This document shows positions 54,513-64,000 of a stretch of DNA of 64,000 nucleotides, one piece after another. The first letter of the stretch is position 1, and each line of letters opens with the position of its first letter. Where the stretch lies: positions 62,001 to 126,000 of the forward strand of contig NZ_FXAJ01000001.1 of assembly GCF_900177535.1 (NCBI RefSeq), written 5' to 3'. Source of the stretch: Priestia filamentosa (GTDB lineage Bacteria; Bacillota; Bacilli; Bacillales; Bacillaceae_H). Both the position numbers and the translations under genes were made by a program. The notes beneath the pieces are model-generated. The model was not told the DNA's origin. It saw only the letters and a list, made by a program, of their open reading frames with translations, and did no database searches.

Positions 54513-54644
54513 ATATTGAAATTGTGTACTACTAGTGATTAAATGGAATAGGATAGAAATTGTGTCGAATATCATAGAAAATTGTAGAACATGGTGGCGC
54601 AAAAAGCTACCTAGTCCGTGTCTATATGAAAAAAGGAGCTGTAT

Positions 54645-55841
54645 TTGAGTATGACCAAAATTTTGGCAATTAATGCCGGTAGTTCATCACTTAAATTTCA
54701 ATTATTCGAAATGCCAAGTGAGACGGTATTAACAAAAGGTCTTGTAGAACGTATTGGATTAGATAACGCGGTATTTAATATCGTTGTTAATGGAGAAAAG
54801 AAAGAAGAAATAACAGATATCCCAGATCACGCTGTTGCAGTGAAAATCTTGCTTGATAAATTAATTTCTGAAAACGTTATTAGTTCTTATGATGAAATCA
54901 ATGGCGTTGGTCACCGTGTTGTACATGGTGGAGAAATATTCAGCGATTCTGCTCTTATTACTGATGAAACACTAGCACAAATTGAAGAGTTAAGCGAACT
55001 AGCTCCTCTTCATAACCCAGCAAACGTTGTAGGAATTAAAGCATTCAAAGAAATTATGCCAAATATTCCTTCAGTTGCTGTATTTGATACCGCATTCCAT
55101 CAATCAATGCCAGAGCAATCTTATCTTTATAGCTTACCATATGAGTACTATGAGAAATATGGCGTACGTAAATATGGTTTCCATGGTACTTCACATAAAT
55201 TTGTATCACAACGTGCTGCAGAGTTACTTGGTCGTCCGATTGAGCAACTTCGCATCATTACTTGCCACTTAGGAAACGGTGCAAGTATTGCTGCTGTTGA
55301 AGGTGGGAAATCAATTGATACTTCAATGGGATTCACACCACTTGCAGGTGTTGCAATGGGAACACGTTCAGGTAACATTGACCCAGCTTTAATTCCTTTC
55401 ATTATGGAGAAAACAGGAAAAACAGCTGATGAAGTTCTTCAAGTATTGAACAAAGAAAGTGGACTTCTTGGTGTTTCTGGTATTTCAAGTGACCTTCGTG
55501 ACCTACTTGGACAAGCCGAAGAAGGTAACGAACGTGCAGAGTTAGCTCTTGAAGTATTTTCAAGCCGTATCCATAAATATATTGGCTCATATGCTGCTCG
55601 TATGTCTGGTGTTGATGCAATCGTCTTTACTGCTGGTATCGGTGAAAACAGCGTAGAAATTCGTGAGCGTATCCTAAAAGGCCTTGAATTCATGGGCGTA
55701 TATTGGGACAAAGATCTTAACAATGTACGTGGGGATGAAGCTTTTGTAAGCTATCCACACTCTCCAGTAAAAGTTATTGTTATCCCAACAAATGAAGAAG
55801 TAATGATTGCTCGTGACGTAACTCGTTTAGCAAACATGTAA
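54645..55841 (+). CDS. ackA: Acetate kinase AckA
   Basis: The 398-residue enzyme interconverts acetyl phosphate and acetate with ATP gain. [12 protein letters not shown] and GHRVVHGG at the N-terminus, then PLHNPANV and the FTAGIGENS motif identify it. AAAGGAG ends 6 bases before TTG 54645, and 12 before ATG 54651; the latter gives the usual [10 protein letters not shown] and both are possible. Confidence 0.96.
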   Translation: MSMTKILAINAGSSSLKFQLFEMPSETVLTKGLVERIGLDNAVFNIVVNGEKKEEITDIPDHAVAVKILLDKLISENVISSYDEINGVGHRVVHGGEIFSDSALITDETLAQIEELSELAPLHNPANVVGIKAFKEIMPNIPSVAVFDTAFHQSMPEQSYLYSLPYEYYEKYGVRKYGFHGTSHKFVSQRAAELLGRPIEQLRIITCHLGNGASIAAVEGGKSIDTSMGFTPLAGVAMGTRSGNIDPALIPFIMEKTGKTADEVLQVLNKESGLLGVSGISSDLRDLLGQAEEGNERAELALEVFSSRIHKYIGSYAARMSGVDAIVFTAGIGENSVEIRERILKGLEFMGVYWDKDLNNVRGDEAFVSYPHSPVKVIVIPTNEEVMIARDVTRLANM

Positions 55842-55849
55842 TAAAAGAG

Positions 55850-55887
55850 AAAGCCTCTTTTCCTTATGGGAAAGAGGCTTTTTTTTA
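55850..55887 (+). terminator. Terminator after ackA
   Basis: AAGCCTCTTTTCC pairs with GGGAAAGAGGCTT, followed by T8. Confidence 0.93.
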
Positions 55888-55983
55888 TAAAGAAGATTTA
55901 TTTTGAGCATCTTAAGTGAAGTATAGAAGGGGAGATGATACAATATCTCTGTTTCAATTTAAAAATTTCGGGAGGCGAAAGAT

Positions 55984-56997
55984 ATGAAAACAAAGTTATT
56001 TTCTCCTTATACAGTGAAAGGTGTTACAATTAAAAATAGAATTGTCATGTCTCCTATGTGCATGTATTCAAGTGATGAAAGTGGAAAAGTGAAAAACTGG
56101 CACTTAACACACTATACAACTCGTGCTGTTGGTCAAGTTGGTCTTATTATGGTTGAAGCAACAGCTGTCTCATCAGAAGGACGTATTTCTCCTCGTGATC
56201 TTGGGATTTGGAGCGATGAACATATTGATGGATTAAAAAATATCGTTTCTTTAAGCAAAGAACATGGTGCAAAAGTAGCCATTCAGCTTGCGCACGCAGG
56301 TCGTAAAGCGGAGCTTGAAGAAGAAATTTTGGCTCCTTCTGCTATTGCTTTTGATGAGAGCTACAAAACACCGAAAGAAATGACAAAGGAAGATATTCAA
56401 AATAAAATCCAAAACTTTAAAGAAGGTGCGCGTAGAGCGAAAGCAGCTGGATTTGATATTATTGAAATTCACGGTGCACATGGTTATCTAATTAATGAAT
56501 TTCTTTCTCCAATTAGTAATAAACGAGAAGATGAGTATGGTGGATCAGCCCAAAATCGCTATCGTTTCTTAAAAGAAGTGATTGAAGCTGTGAAAGAAGA
56601 ATGGAATGGACCACTATTTGTTCGCGTTTCTGCATTTGACTATCTTGACGAAGGCTTAAAAGCCGACGACTATGTTCCATTTGCAAAATGGATGAAAGAA
56701 CAAGGCGTAGATCTTATTGATGTAAGTTCAGGTGCTGTAGCTCCAGCGCCAATTACAGCATATCCTGGTTATCAAGTTCAATTTGCAGATCAAATTAAGA
56801 ATGAGGCCAATATTGATACAGGAGCCGTTGGTCTTATTACAAACGGTTTCCAAGCGGAAGAGATTTTACGTAACAATCGTGCAGACCTAGTATTCTTAGC
56901 TCGTGAATTACTTCGCGATCCATATTGGCCAAGAACAGCTGCAAAAGAACTTCGTGAAGAAATTCAAGCTCCTGTTCAATACGAATACGGCTGGTAA
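55984..56997 (+). CDS. namA: NADPH dehydrogenase NamA (old yellow enzyme)
   Basis: The 337-residue FMN-dependent ene-reductase is of the YqjM class. SPMCMYSS carries the redox-sensitive cysteine, IQLAHAGRK and [21 protein letters not shown] the active-site histidines. It reduces activated alkenes and nitro compounds, usually in stress defence. GGGAGGCG precedes ATG 55984. Confidence 0.93.
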   Translation: MKTKLFSPYTVKGVTIKNRIVMSPMCMYSSDESGKVKNWHLTHYTTRAVGQVGLIMVEATAVSSEGRISPRDLGIWSDEHIDGLKNIVSLSKEHGAKVAIQLAHAGRKAELEEEILAPSAIAFDESYKTPKEMTKEDIQNKIQNFKEGARRAKAAGFDIIEIHGAHGYLINEFLSPISNKREDEYGGSAQNRYRFLKEVIEAVKEEWNGPLFVRVSAFDYLDEGLKADDYVPFAKWMKEQGVDLIDVSSGAVAPAPITAYPGYQVQFADQIKNEANIDTGAVGLITNGFQAEEILRNNRADLVFLARELLRDPYWPRTAAKELREEIQAPVQYEYGW

Positions 56998-57030
56998 ATA
57001 AAAATCCCCCTCTATGAGGGGAATTTTTAT
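56998..57030. terminator. Bidirectional terminator namA/HAD
   Basis: CCCCTC-TAT-GAGGGG flanked by A and T runs. Confidence 0.85.
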
Positions 57031-57768
57031 TTAGGATAAAACCCAGTGATGAATAGCTTTGGCAACTCCATTTTCAATATTTGGAGAAGTAATCCAATCT
57101 GCTTTTTCTTTAACAACTTCTTGGGCATTTCCCATTGCAACTCCAACACCTGCCTCTTCAATCATAGCGATATCATTTAAGCTGTCTCCCATTGCAATGA
57201 CGTTATCCATTGTAATATTTAATCGTTCACAAACTTTCATCAATGCTTTTGCTTTATTAATTCCAACAGCATTGATTTCAATGTTTGTTGGGCTTGAATT
57301 TGTGATTTCAAGCTGTTTGCTTTCTTGAAGTTCTCCTAAAACAGCTTCTCTGATGCTATCATCTGGAATATCAAATCCAAACTTTAACCACTCATGTTCC
57401 ACAATTTTATCAGGGAATTCTTCTCTCCATAATCGTTCTGTTGTAGAAGCCCAAAAATGAATATTATACTTTTGTTTGAGTTCCCATAGTTTTTCGATAT
57501 GAGCATGCTCAATAAGATTGCGGTCAACAAGCTTAAAAGAAGAATCCCATATTTCACTTCCATTTGAAGTAACAAGGAAGGAGGAAAGCTCCAACGATTC
57601 TGCATATTCACGACATGTAAGAAGTGAGCGTCCCGTACTCAATACAGTTGGAATTCCTTTTTGCTTAGCAAGATTAATAGCCTCTTTGTTTTGAGAAGAT
57701 ACATTTTGTTCGTTATCTAACAATGTACCATCCATATCGAGTGCGATAAGTTTTATTGAATTTTTCAT
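57031..57768 (-). CDS. Cof-type HAD phosphatase
   Basis: The 245-residue haloacid dehalogenase-fold enzyme has the nucleophile motif IALDMDGTLLDNE, TGR in VLSTGRSL, and GDSLNDIAMIE. The Cof group acts on sugar phosphates and cofactors; the substrate is not evident. AAGGAGG lies before ATG 57768. Confidence 0.9.
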   Translation of the reverse strand: MKNSIKLIALDMDGTLLDNEQNVSSQNKEAINLAKQKGIPTVLSTGRSLLTCREYAESLELSSFLVTSNGSEIWDSSFKLVDRNLIEHAHIEKLWELKQKYNIHFWASTTERLWREEFPDKIVEHEWLKFGFDIPDDSIREAVLGELQESKQLEITNSSPTNIEINAVGINKAKALMKVCERLNITMDNVIAMGDSLNDIAMIEEAGVGVAMGNAQEVVKEKADWITSPNIENGVAKAIHHWVLS

Positions 57769-57902
57769 AGGGAAAAATAGCCTCCTTCTTTTTACGTTCC
57801 GTCTCTTTCATTTTAATATAAAGGAATGATAACTGTAACCGCCTAATGTTTCTTATATCCCCTTGTGTTAAAATAATCTTTAACAATAACGGAGGTGTAA
57901 AA

Positions 57903-58754
57903 ATGAAACGTACAAGCCGAGAAAGAATTATGCTTGAAGAAATCTTGCAATGGGAACAGGAGCTTGAAAAGTGGAGTTTAACATCAGCTGAGAGAGAGAA
58001 CAAGCAGTTGCTGCAAAACTTTTTTGATTCCCTTCCTGAAGATAAATACTACAAGTACATGGAGCTTCTAGACAATGGGCTTTTTCACCTTCAAGGTTTT
58101 ATTGATCGATCTTACATACAAAAAAGCGAGCGTAAACGTCTTCTAAGAACCGCTTCATTGCTAGACGAGCGCATAGAGGAGATTCAAGATCTTAAGATGC
58201 TAAATATTGATCAGCTGTCATACCTCGCTGATGAGCAGCTGAAAAAGCAGCGGCTTTATTCGTTTGTTCAAGGAGCAGCTTCTGGAACAGGAAATGTTTT
58301 ATTTGTTGGCACAGATATTCCCCTTCTCATCACATTGAACTTTCAATCTATCCATTTAACAGCACTAAGCTATGGATATGATTGTGAAGATCCATTTGAA
58401 ATGATTCTTATTCTAAAAATATTTCATGCAGCTATTGTGCCAAAAGAGTATCGTTTCGCTGCTTGGGAGCAACTGAAAGAAGAGATTGAGACGTTTGAAA
58501 CGGCCTATTATAATGAGCAAAGCGAAAAAGTATTACATAATGCATTAAGTGCTCATCTATTACAACAGATTATTAAAACAATGCTTATTTTATCAACAAA
58601 ACGCCACTCTTCAAAAAAGCGTTCTCTCTTTACAATGCTTCTTTCAGGCAGTTTCAACTACAAATTCACAGCTGAAGTAACGGATTTTGCAAAACGCTTC
58701 TATCAATATCGCTTCTTAATGGAAGAGAAGGGAGGAAAGCAAAATGAGCGTTGA
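57903..58754 (+). CDS. EcsC family protein
   Basis: The 283-residue protein matches the EcsC C-terminal domain family: GAASGTGNVLFVGTDIPLLITLNFQSIHLTALSYG, about residues 128-162, is the most conserved part. It has weak hydrophobic helices and may associate with the membrane. No ABC transporter genes are adjacent, unlike ecsAB-ecsC. GGAGGTG precedes ATG 57903. It overlaps moaB by 11 bases. Confidence 0.85.
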   Translation: MKRTSRERIMLEEILQWEQELEKWSLTSAERENKQLLQNFFDSLPEDKYYKYMELLDNGLFHLQGFIDRSYIQKSERKRLLRTASLLDERIEEIQDLKMLNIDQLSYLADEQLKKQRLYSFVQGAASGTGNVLFVGTDIPLLITLNFQSIHLTALSYGYDCEDPFEMILILKIFHAAIVPKEYRFAAWEQLKEEIETFETAYYNEQSEKVLHNALSAHLLQQIIKTMLILSTKRHSSKKRSLFTMLLSGSFNYKFTAEVTDFAKRFYQYRFLMEEKGGKQNER

Positions 58755-59247
58755 AGAACACAAAAGGGAAGCACCAACGGTTGTTGCGTGTGGAGTTATT
58801 ACAATTAGTGATACAAGAACAAAAGAAACAGACAAAAGTGGGGCACTCATAAAAGAGAAACTAGGAGAAAAGAATTTTAAAGTTGTTGAGCATATGATTG
58901 TAAAAGATGAAAAAGACGTGATTTTAGAAGCTGTTCAAAGGTTAATTAATGATGAACGTATTGAAGCAGTTATTACAAACGGAGGAACAGGACTTGCTAA
59001 AAGAGATGTAACAATTGAGACTGTCACACCTCTTTTTGAAAAGGAAATCGTGGGCTTTGGTGAACTTTTCCGTATGTTAAGTTATCAAGAAGATATCGGA
59101 TCTGCAGCACTATTAAGTAGGGCTGCAGCCGGAGTGGTGCAGAACACAGCTCTTTTCTCTCTTCCAGGCTCTTCAGGAGCTGTTAAACTTGCAATGGATA
59201 AACTTATTATCCCTGAGCTTGCTCACGTTATAAAACATATTAAATAA
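58744..59247 (+). CDS. moaB: Molybdenum cofactor biosynthesis protein MoaB
   Basis: The 167-residue MogA/MoaB-fold protein adenylates molybdopterin. TISDTR and the substrate loop NGGTGLAKRDVTIE are visible, with the second SLPGSSGAVKLAM. The remaining moa/moe genes are elsewhere. AGGAAAGC precedes ATG 58744. Confidence 0.93.
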   Translation: MSVEEHKREAPTVVACGVITISDTRTKETDKSGALIKEKLGEKNFKVVEHMIVKDEKDVILEAVQRLINDERIEAVITNGGTGLAKRDVTIETVTPLFEKEIVGFGELFRMLSYQEDIGSAALLSRAAAGVVQNTALFSLPGSSGAVKLAMDKLIIPELAHVIKHIK

Positions 59248-59254
59248 CTTTTTT

Positions 59255-59288
59255 AAAAGAAGCTGAGAGTTTTTCAGCTTCTTTTTAT
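59255..59288 (+). terminator. Terminator after moaB
   Basis: AAAAGAAGCTGA pairs with TCAGCTTCTTTT. Confidence 0.88.
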
Positions 59289-59734
59289 TTTATAACATAC
59301 CTATAGAGAATTTAGGCTTCTCCCTTTATTCAACAATTCTTCCTTCTTTTCATAATGTATAAAAACTGTTGCTCCTCGCCCGCTATGTTAGTACTTGTTC
59401 CTGTTTTTTTAGAATATGTGTATTTGTTGAATATGTAGTGATTATTCATTGTTTCTTGCAAAAAGATAGGAAAAGAGAAAAAGGTGAATATTGAAAGCAA
59501 AAGAAGATGAAAGGGCTAAAAACCTTATGTTAGCGGGCTTAAATAAAAAGTAAGTAGAAAGAGAGAATAAAAAAAACAAGAAATATACACTAATATTTAT
59601 ACTTTTTTATGAATAAGTATTGAAAGTCTGAGAGATAGGTGATACATTATTATTAACAAAGATGAATAAAAAAACAAATCGATAAAAATATACTTATATA
59701 TAAATGCAAGGACATTAAGAGGAGGATTTTAGAA
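59289..59734. other. Intergenic region upstream of argGH
   Basis: The region of about 446 bases has no credible ORF. It includes an 8-bp inverted repeat, GCCCGCTA (59378-59385) and TAGCGGGC (59531-59538), 145 bases apart and more GC-rich than its surroundings, and the argG promoter and ArgR boxes near its end. Confidence 0.5.
59608..59678 (+). promoter_or_regulatory. argGH promoter with two ARG-box-like sites
   Basis: TTGAAA (59620-59625), 17 bases, TACATT (59643-59648). TATGAATAAGTATTGA (59608-59623) overlaps the -35 and GATGAATAAAAAAACAAA (59661-59678) lies just past the start; both resemble the AhrC/ArgR box CATGAATAAAAATKCAAK. Repression by arginine is expected. Confidence 0.6.
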
Positions 59735-60943
59735 ATGGCAAAAGAAAAAGTCGTGTTAGCATACTCAGGTGGATTAGATACATCAGTCGCAATTAAATGG
59801 TTGCAAGAGAAGGGTTATGACGTTGTAGCATGTTGTTTAGACGTCGGGGAAGGAAAAGATCTAGATTTCGTTCAATCAAAAGCACTTTCTGTTGGTGCAA
59901 TTTCTTCACATGTTATTGATGCAAAAGAAGAATTCGCGAATGTTTATGCATTAGCAGCTCTTCAAGCGCACACTCTTTATGAAGGAAAATATCCACTTGT
60001 TTCAGCGCTTTCTCGTCCGTTAATCGCTGCGAAACTTGTGGAAGTAGCTGAAAAAGAAAATGCAGTAGCTGTAGCGCACGGTTGTACGGGAAAAGGAAAT
60101 GACCAAGTGCGTTTCGAAGTATCAATTAATGCTTTAAACCCAAATCTTGAAGTATTAGCTCCTGTTCGTGACTGGAAATGGTCTCGTGAAGAAGAGATTG
60201 AATATGCGAAAGAGAAAAATATTCCAATTCCAATTAATTTAGATAGCCCTTTCTCAATTGACCAAAACTTATGGGGAAGAAGCAATGAGTGCGGTGTTTT
60301 AGAAGATCCATGGGCAGCACCACCTGAAGAAGCATATGATCTTACAACTCCAGTTGAAGCAACACCAGATGTTGCGGATGTTGTAGAAATCGAGTTTGTT
60401 CAAGGGGTTCCTGTTTCGTTAGATGGAGAGAACCTTCCACTGTCTGAACTTATTTTAAAATTAAACAACATTGCTGGGAAACATGGTGTGGGACGTATCG
60501 ATCATGTTGAAAACCGCCTTGTTGGAATTAAATCTCGTGAAGTATATGAGTGCCCAGGTGCTATGACGCTTATTAAAGCACATAAAGAGCTTGAAGACTT
60601 AACACTTGTAAAAGAAGTAGCTCATTTCAAACCAGTGATTGAAAAGAAACTAACAGAAGTGATTTATGAAGGTCTTTGGTTCTCGCCGCTTACAAAAGCG
60701 CTACTAGGTTTCCTAAAAGAAACACAAAAAACAGTAAACGGTACAGCACGCGTGAAACTATTCAAAGGTCATGCTGTTGTTGAAGGAAGAAAATCTCCAA
60801 ATTCTCTATACGATGAGAAGCTTGCAACATATACAAAAGAAGATGAATTTAACCATGATGCTGCTGTTGGATTTATCAACCTTTGGGGCTTACCAACAAA
60901 AGTAAATAGCATGGTGAACAATAAGGAGAAGGTGAACTCATGA
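59735..60943 (+). CDS. argG: Argininosuccinate synthase ArgG
   Basis: The 402-residue enzyme joins citrulline and aspartate using ATP. The PP-loop [15 protein letters not shown] is at the N-terminus, [15 protein letters not shown] follows. GAGGAGG precedes ATG 59735. It overlaps argH by 4 bases. Confidence 0.96.
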   Translation: MAKEKVVLAYSGGLDTSVAIKWLQEKGYDVVACCLDVGEGKDLDFVQSKALSVGAISSHVIDAKEEFANVYALAALQAHTLYEGKYPLVSALSRPLIAAKLVEVAEKENAVAVAHGCTGKGNDQVRFEVSINALNPNLEVLAPVRDWKWSREEEIEYAKEKNIPIPINLDSPFSIDQNLWGRSNECGVLEDPWAAPPEEAYDLTTPVEATPDVADVVEIEFVQGVPVSLDGENLPLSELILKLNNIAGKHGVGRIDHVENRLVGIKSREVYECPGAMTLIKAHKELEDLTLVKEVAHFKPVIEKKLTEVIYEGLWFSPLTKALLGFLKETQKTVNGTARVKLFKGHAVVEGRKSPNSLYDEKLATYTKEDEFNHDAAVGFINLWGLPTKVNSMVNNKEKVNS

Positions 60944-62316
60944 CCAAATTGTGGGGAGGACGTTTTACCAAACGTCCTGAGCAATGGATTGACGAATTCG
61001 GAGCATCTATTACATTCGATAAAGCACTTGTAGAAGAAGATATTCAAGGAAGTCTTGCTCATGTTGCAATGCTTGCAAAATGCAACATTCTCACAGAAGA
61101 TGAGAAAGACCAAATCACGGCTGGCCTAAACAAATTAGCAGAGAAAGCAAAAAGTAATGAGCTTTCTTTCTCTGCTCAGTATGAAGATATTCATTTGAAT
61201 TTAGAGAAACTTCTTATTGATGAAATTGGGCCTGTAGGAGGAAAACTTCATACAGGGAGAAGCCGTAATGACCAAGTTGCAACAGATATGCATCTTTATT
61301 TAAAAAAGCACGTTACAGAGATTATCGGCTTATTAAAGAAACTACAAACAGTTCTTATAAATAAAGCCGAGGCACATATCGAGACCGTTTTCCCAGGGTA
61401 TACGCACTTGCAACGTGCTCAGCCTGTTTCATTTGCTCACCACTTAATGGCTTATTTCTGGATGTTGCAACGAGACGTTGAGCGTTTTACAGAATCATTA
61501 AAACGTATTGATCTCTCACCGCTTGGGGCAGGAGCGCTTGCAGGTACAACTTTTCCTATTGATCGTAACTACTCAGCAGAGCTATTAGGCTTTTCAGGTA
61601 TCTATGAAAACAGTATGGATGCCGTTAGCGATCGAGACTTTATTATTGAATTTTTAAGCAATAGTTCGCTTGTTATGACCCATCTTTCGCGATTCTGTGA
61701 AGAGTTGATTTTATGGTCAAGCCAAGAGTTTCAATTTATTGAAATGGATGACACATATGCAACAGGAAGCAGCATTATGCCACAAAAGAAAAATCCAGAT
61801 ATGGCAGAGTTAATCAGAGGGAAAACAGGCCGTGTATATGGAAATTTATTCAGTCTTTTAACTGTTCTAAAAGGAACTCCTCTTGCTTATAATAAAGATT
61901 TGCAAGAAGATAAAGAAGGAATGTTTGATACGGTAACAACACTTGAAGGTTCGTTGACAATTTTCAGCGGCATGATTGATACGATGACTGTCAAAACAGA
62001 GAATATGACGAAAGCAACTTCACAAGATTTTTCAAATGCGACAGAGTTAGCTGATTATCTAGCATCAAAAGGGATGCCGTTTAGAGAAGCGCATGAAGTT
62101 GTAGGAAAACTTGTTTTAACATGCATTAATCAAGGTATTTATCTTCAAGATCTTACGTTAGAGCAGTATAGAGAAGCATCGGATCTTTTCGAAAATGACA
62201 TTTATGATGTAATTGATCCTTATAATGCTGTTAAGCGTCGTAATAGCCAAGGAGGCACAGGCTTTGCGCAAGTGAGCCTTGCAATTGAAAAGGCAAAGCA
62301 GCACATATCGTTATAA
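60940..62316 (+). CDS. argH: Argininosuccinate lyase ArgH
   Basis: The 458-residue enzyme of the fumarase/aspartase superfamily cleaves argininosuccinate into arginine and fumarate. [12 protein letters not shown] is the family signature at about residue 278, and [14 protein letters not shown] is near 105. ATG 60940 lies within the argG stop (ATGA), so the two are coupled. Confidence 0.97.
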   Translation: MTKLWGGRFTKRPEQWIDEFGASITFDKALVEEDIQGSLAHVAMLAKCNILTEDEKDQITAGLNKLAEKAKSNELSFSAQYEDIHLNLEKLLIDEIGPVGGKLHTGRSRNDQVATDMHLYLKKHVTEIIGLLKKLQTVLINKAEAHIETVFPGYTHLQRAQPVSFAHHLMAYFWMLQRDVERFTESLKRIDLSPLGAGALAGTTFPIDRNYSAELLGFSGIYENSMDAVSDRDFIIEFLSNSSLVMTHLSRFCEELILWSSQEFQFIEMDDTYATGSSIMPQKKNPDMAELIRGKTGRVYGNLFSLLTVLKGTPLAYNKDLQEDKEGMFDTVTTLEGSLTIFSGMIDTMTVKTENMTKATSQDFSNATELADYLASKGMPFREAHEVVGKLVLTCINQGIYLQDLTLEQYREASDLFENDIYDVIDPYNAVKRRNSQGGTGFAQVSLAIEKAKQHISL

Positions 62317-62350
62317 AAAGAAGACACCAATTAGGTGTCTTCTTTTTTTG
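62315..62350 (+). terminator. Terminator after argH
   Basis: AAAAAGAAGACACC pairs with GGTGTCTTCTTTTT, followed by T. Confidence 0.9.
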
Positions 62351-62415
62351 GGAATAATGTTAAAAAATAAGTAGAAAATAACGAAGAATAAAGATAATTT
62401 GAGGAGTGATAATAG

Positions 62416-62565
62416 ATGAAAGATCCAAAGTCAGTCAACAAGTCTTATGATGAAATGTTTTTTTACGATGAAGAAGGAGAGCAAATGACAACCCAGCATA
62501 TTATGGAAGCGTATGAAAATGGTCATTTTGATACAGGATACAGTGAAAATCAAGGTGAAGGATAA
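62416..62565 (+). CDS. Small acidic hypothetical protein (49 aa)
   Basis: The ORF begins ATG 62416, 5 bases after GAGGAGTGAT, and encodes an acidic protein starting MKDPKSVNKSYDEMFFYD with MTTQHIMEAYENGHFD in the middle. It is rich in Glu, Asp and Tyr/Phe with no membrane segment. It lies where B. subtilis has the small ytzD after argH, but I cannot confirm that match. No function is known. Confidence 0.6.
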   Translation: MKDPKSVNKSYDEMFFYDEEGEQMTTQHIMEAYENGHFDTGYSENQGEG

Positions 62566-62625
62566 CGTCTGATTAAGACAAGTTCTGCATATAAATAAAG
62601 CAAAAGGAATAGTTAGGAGGTCCAT

Positions 62626-62862
62626 ATGAAACAGAAATATCTTTTATATGTTTTGCTAACAAGCCTTTTGCTTTATTATGCAATGCCATATCTACAGCCT
62701 TTTTATGGGGGGACATTTGGTCTTTTCTCACTAGTATGGATTCTTTTTGCCCTTCTTGTCTTAAGCGGTAATTTCTTAGCTTTTTTATCCGCCCCTAAAG
62801 GAGAGAAAAAAATAAAAGTAAAAACAGCAAAAGCCCCTTTGAAAAGAAGAATGTATCAGTAG
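62626..62862 (+). CDS. Small two-helix membrane protein
   Basis: The 78-residue protein has two hydrophobic segments (about residues 6-22 and 30-54) and a basic C-terminal tail (EKKIKVKTAKAPLKRRMYQ). GGAGG precedes ATG 62626. It is not recognised as a named family. A terminator follows, so it forms a short unit with the preceding 49-residue gene. Confidence 0.65.
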   Translation: MKQKYLLYVLLTSLLLYYAMPYLQPFYGGTFGLFSLVWILFALLVLSGNFLAFLSAPKGEKKIKVKTAKAPLKRRMYQ

Positions 62863-62874
62863 CGAAATAGATGG

Positions 62875-62905
62875 AAAGCCTTTCATAAAAAGAAAGGCTT
62901 TTTAT
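62875..62905 (+). terminator. Terminator after small membrane protein
   Basis: AAAGCCTTTC pairs with GAAAGGCTTT, followed by T. Confidence 0.88.
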
Positions 62906-63059
62906 TATGAAAAACGAAAAGTAAGATAAAGAGTAGTTACATCATCGTAAAAAAATGGTTTAATGAAGTAGAGTATCCGAAATAAATGACGCTGTAGAGA
63001 AAGATAGGTAACAGTGGCGATTAACAAATAAACTAAGTAATTTTAAAGGGTGAAGAATC

Positions 63060-64000
63060 GTGGCGACAAAGCATCAACAAATTTTGCAGCATATCGATCA
63101 TTTACCGATTGGCGAAAAGATCTCTGTTCGACAGATTGCAAAAGACCTTGGAGTAAGTGAAGGGACGGCTTACCGTGCCATCAAAGATGCTGAAAATAAA
63201 GGGTATGTTTCGACAATTGAAAGAGTTGGAACGATTAGAATTGAACGAAAACAAAAAGAAAATATTGAAAAATTGACGTATGAAGAAGTTGTTAATATCG
63301 TAGATGGTCAAGTGTTAGGCGGCATGGAAGGGCTTCATAAAACACTCAATAAGTTTGTTATTGGAGCAATGAAACTTGAAGCAATGATGCGTTACACAGG
63401 AGCAGATAATTTGCTTATTGTTGGAAATCGAACAGATGCTCATGAGCTGGCATTAGAAGCAGGAGCCGCAGTTTTGATAACAGGAGGATTTGACACAGAG
63501 GACCATGTTAAAAAGTTAGCGGACGAGCTTGCTTTACCTGTCATTTCAACAAGCTATGATACGTTTACAGTAGCAGCTATGATCAATAGAGCAATTTATG
63601 ATCATCTTATAAAAAAAGAAATTGTCCTTGTCGAAGATATTTTAACATCTGCTGAGAATGCGGCTATTCTAAACATAAGTGATCCTATATCAAAATGGTA
63701 TGAGTATAATCATCATACAAAACATACTCGTTTTCCAGTTGTAGATGATGATTTACATGTAAAAGGAATTGTGACTTCAAAAGACATTATTGACTATAGC
63801 AGAGATACGATTATTGAAAAAGTGATGACGAAAAATCCAATTACGGTTCACCAAAAGACGTCTGTTGCTTCCTCAGCTCATATGATGGTATGGGAAGGAA
63901 TTGAAATATTACCTGTTGTGGATGAATATAATGTGCTTCAAGGAATTATTAGCAGACAAGATGTACTAAAAGCTCTGCAAATGATTCAAAAGCAACCACA
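63060..64000 (+). CDS. ytoI: DRTGG-CBS domain regulator YtoI (3' truncated)
   Basis: The frame is open to the window edge, with 313 codons visible. It starts with GTG 63060 after AAAGGGTGA. Order: an N-terminal HTH (ISVRQIAKDLGVSEGTAYRAIKDAE, residues about 22-46), a DRTGG domain with GAAVLITGGFD, then two CBS repeats beginning around ISDPISKWYEY. B. subtilis YtoI is about 439 residues with a hotdog domain at the end, so roughly 125 residues are missing. Function unknown; an adenosine-nucleotide-sensing regulator is plausible. Confidence 0.85.
   Translation, partial: MATKHQQILQHIDHLPIGEKISVRQIAKDLGVSEGTAYRAIKDAENKGYVSTIERVGTIRIERKQKENIEKLTYEEVVNIVDGQVLGGMEGLHKTLNKFVIGAMKLEAMMRYTGADNLLIVGNRTDAHELALEAGAAVLITGGFDTEDHVKKLADELALPVISTSYDTFTVAAMINRAIYDHLIKKEIVLVEDILTSAENAAILNISDPISKWYEYNHHTKHTRFPVVDDDLHVKGIVTSKDIIDYSRDTIIEKVMTKNPITVHQKTSVASSAHMMVWEGIEILPVVDEYNVLQGIISRQDVLKALQMIQKQP

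Overview
This 64 kb window is chromosomal DNA from a low-GC, spore-forming member of the Bacillaceae (Bacillus/Priestia type). The evidence is gene order: from about 7.6 kb to the right edge the genes follow the ytzE-pepV-ytkP-ytlP ... ytmP-ytzH-trmB-ytnP ... ytpPQR-sftA-murC-ytxGHJ-ccpA-motPS-acuCBA-acsA-tyrS-rpsD-dgcP-ytsP-refZ-hisJ-ezrA-nifZ-thiI ... ytfIJ-tpx-ytxK-ackA-moaB-argGH-ytoI order that I know from Bacillus subtilis. Ribosome binding sites are strong AAAGGAGG types, starts are ATG/GTG/TTG, and there are sporulation (ytfJ/GerW), bacillithiol (ytxJ) and CcpA/cre functions.

Layout. (1) 1-3445 is an organosulfur/flavin block: the end of an M20 deacetylase, a RibR-like flavokinase split into two overlapping reading frames, an SsuE-type FMN reductase, a three-cysteine Rrf2 regulator and yezD. 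Two leaders in this block share a structured element that I cannot assign to a known RNA class. (2) 3500-6616 is a csoR-copZ-copA copper operon with a recognisable CsoR operator. (3) 6646-20555 holds an MBL hydrolase, then peptidases, a cysteine-synthase-like enzyme, a cyclic phosphodiesterase coupled to an LrgAB/CidAB pair, tRNA m7G methyltransferase and the ytp genes. (4) 20687-30920 holds cell-cycle and wall genes (sftA, murC), an aminopeptidase, the stress genes ytxGHJ behind a sigma-B-like promoter, ccpA and the sodium-driven stator motPS. (5) 30921-39810 holds acetate metabolism (acuABC/acsA, divergent around a cre site), a class A PBP, tyrS behind a tyrosine T-box and rpsD behind a probable S4 leader. 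(6) 40205-50480 holds dgcP (frameshifted here), ytsP, refZ, hisJ, ezrA, nifZ-thiI and an amidohydrolase. (7) 50481-64000 holds NAD kinase, ytfIJ, tpx, ytxK, ackA, an old yellow enzyme, a Cof phosphatase, an EcsC protein with moaB, argGH, two small proteins and the truncated start of ytoI.

Most of the window is ordinary core genome. The items that merit a second look are the repeated leader element in the sulfur block (1021-1080 and 3091-3166), the split ribR, the dgcP frameshift, a synonymously diverged 11-residue repeat in the SftA linker, the possible attenuator ahead of ytmP, and a 21-bp hairpin without a U-tract after ccpA. No CRISPR array, prophage, insertion sequence, rRNA or tRNA gene was seen.
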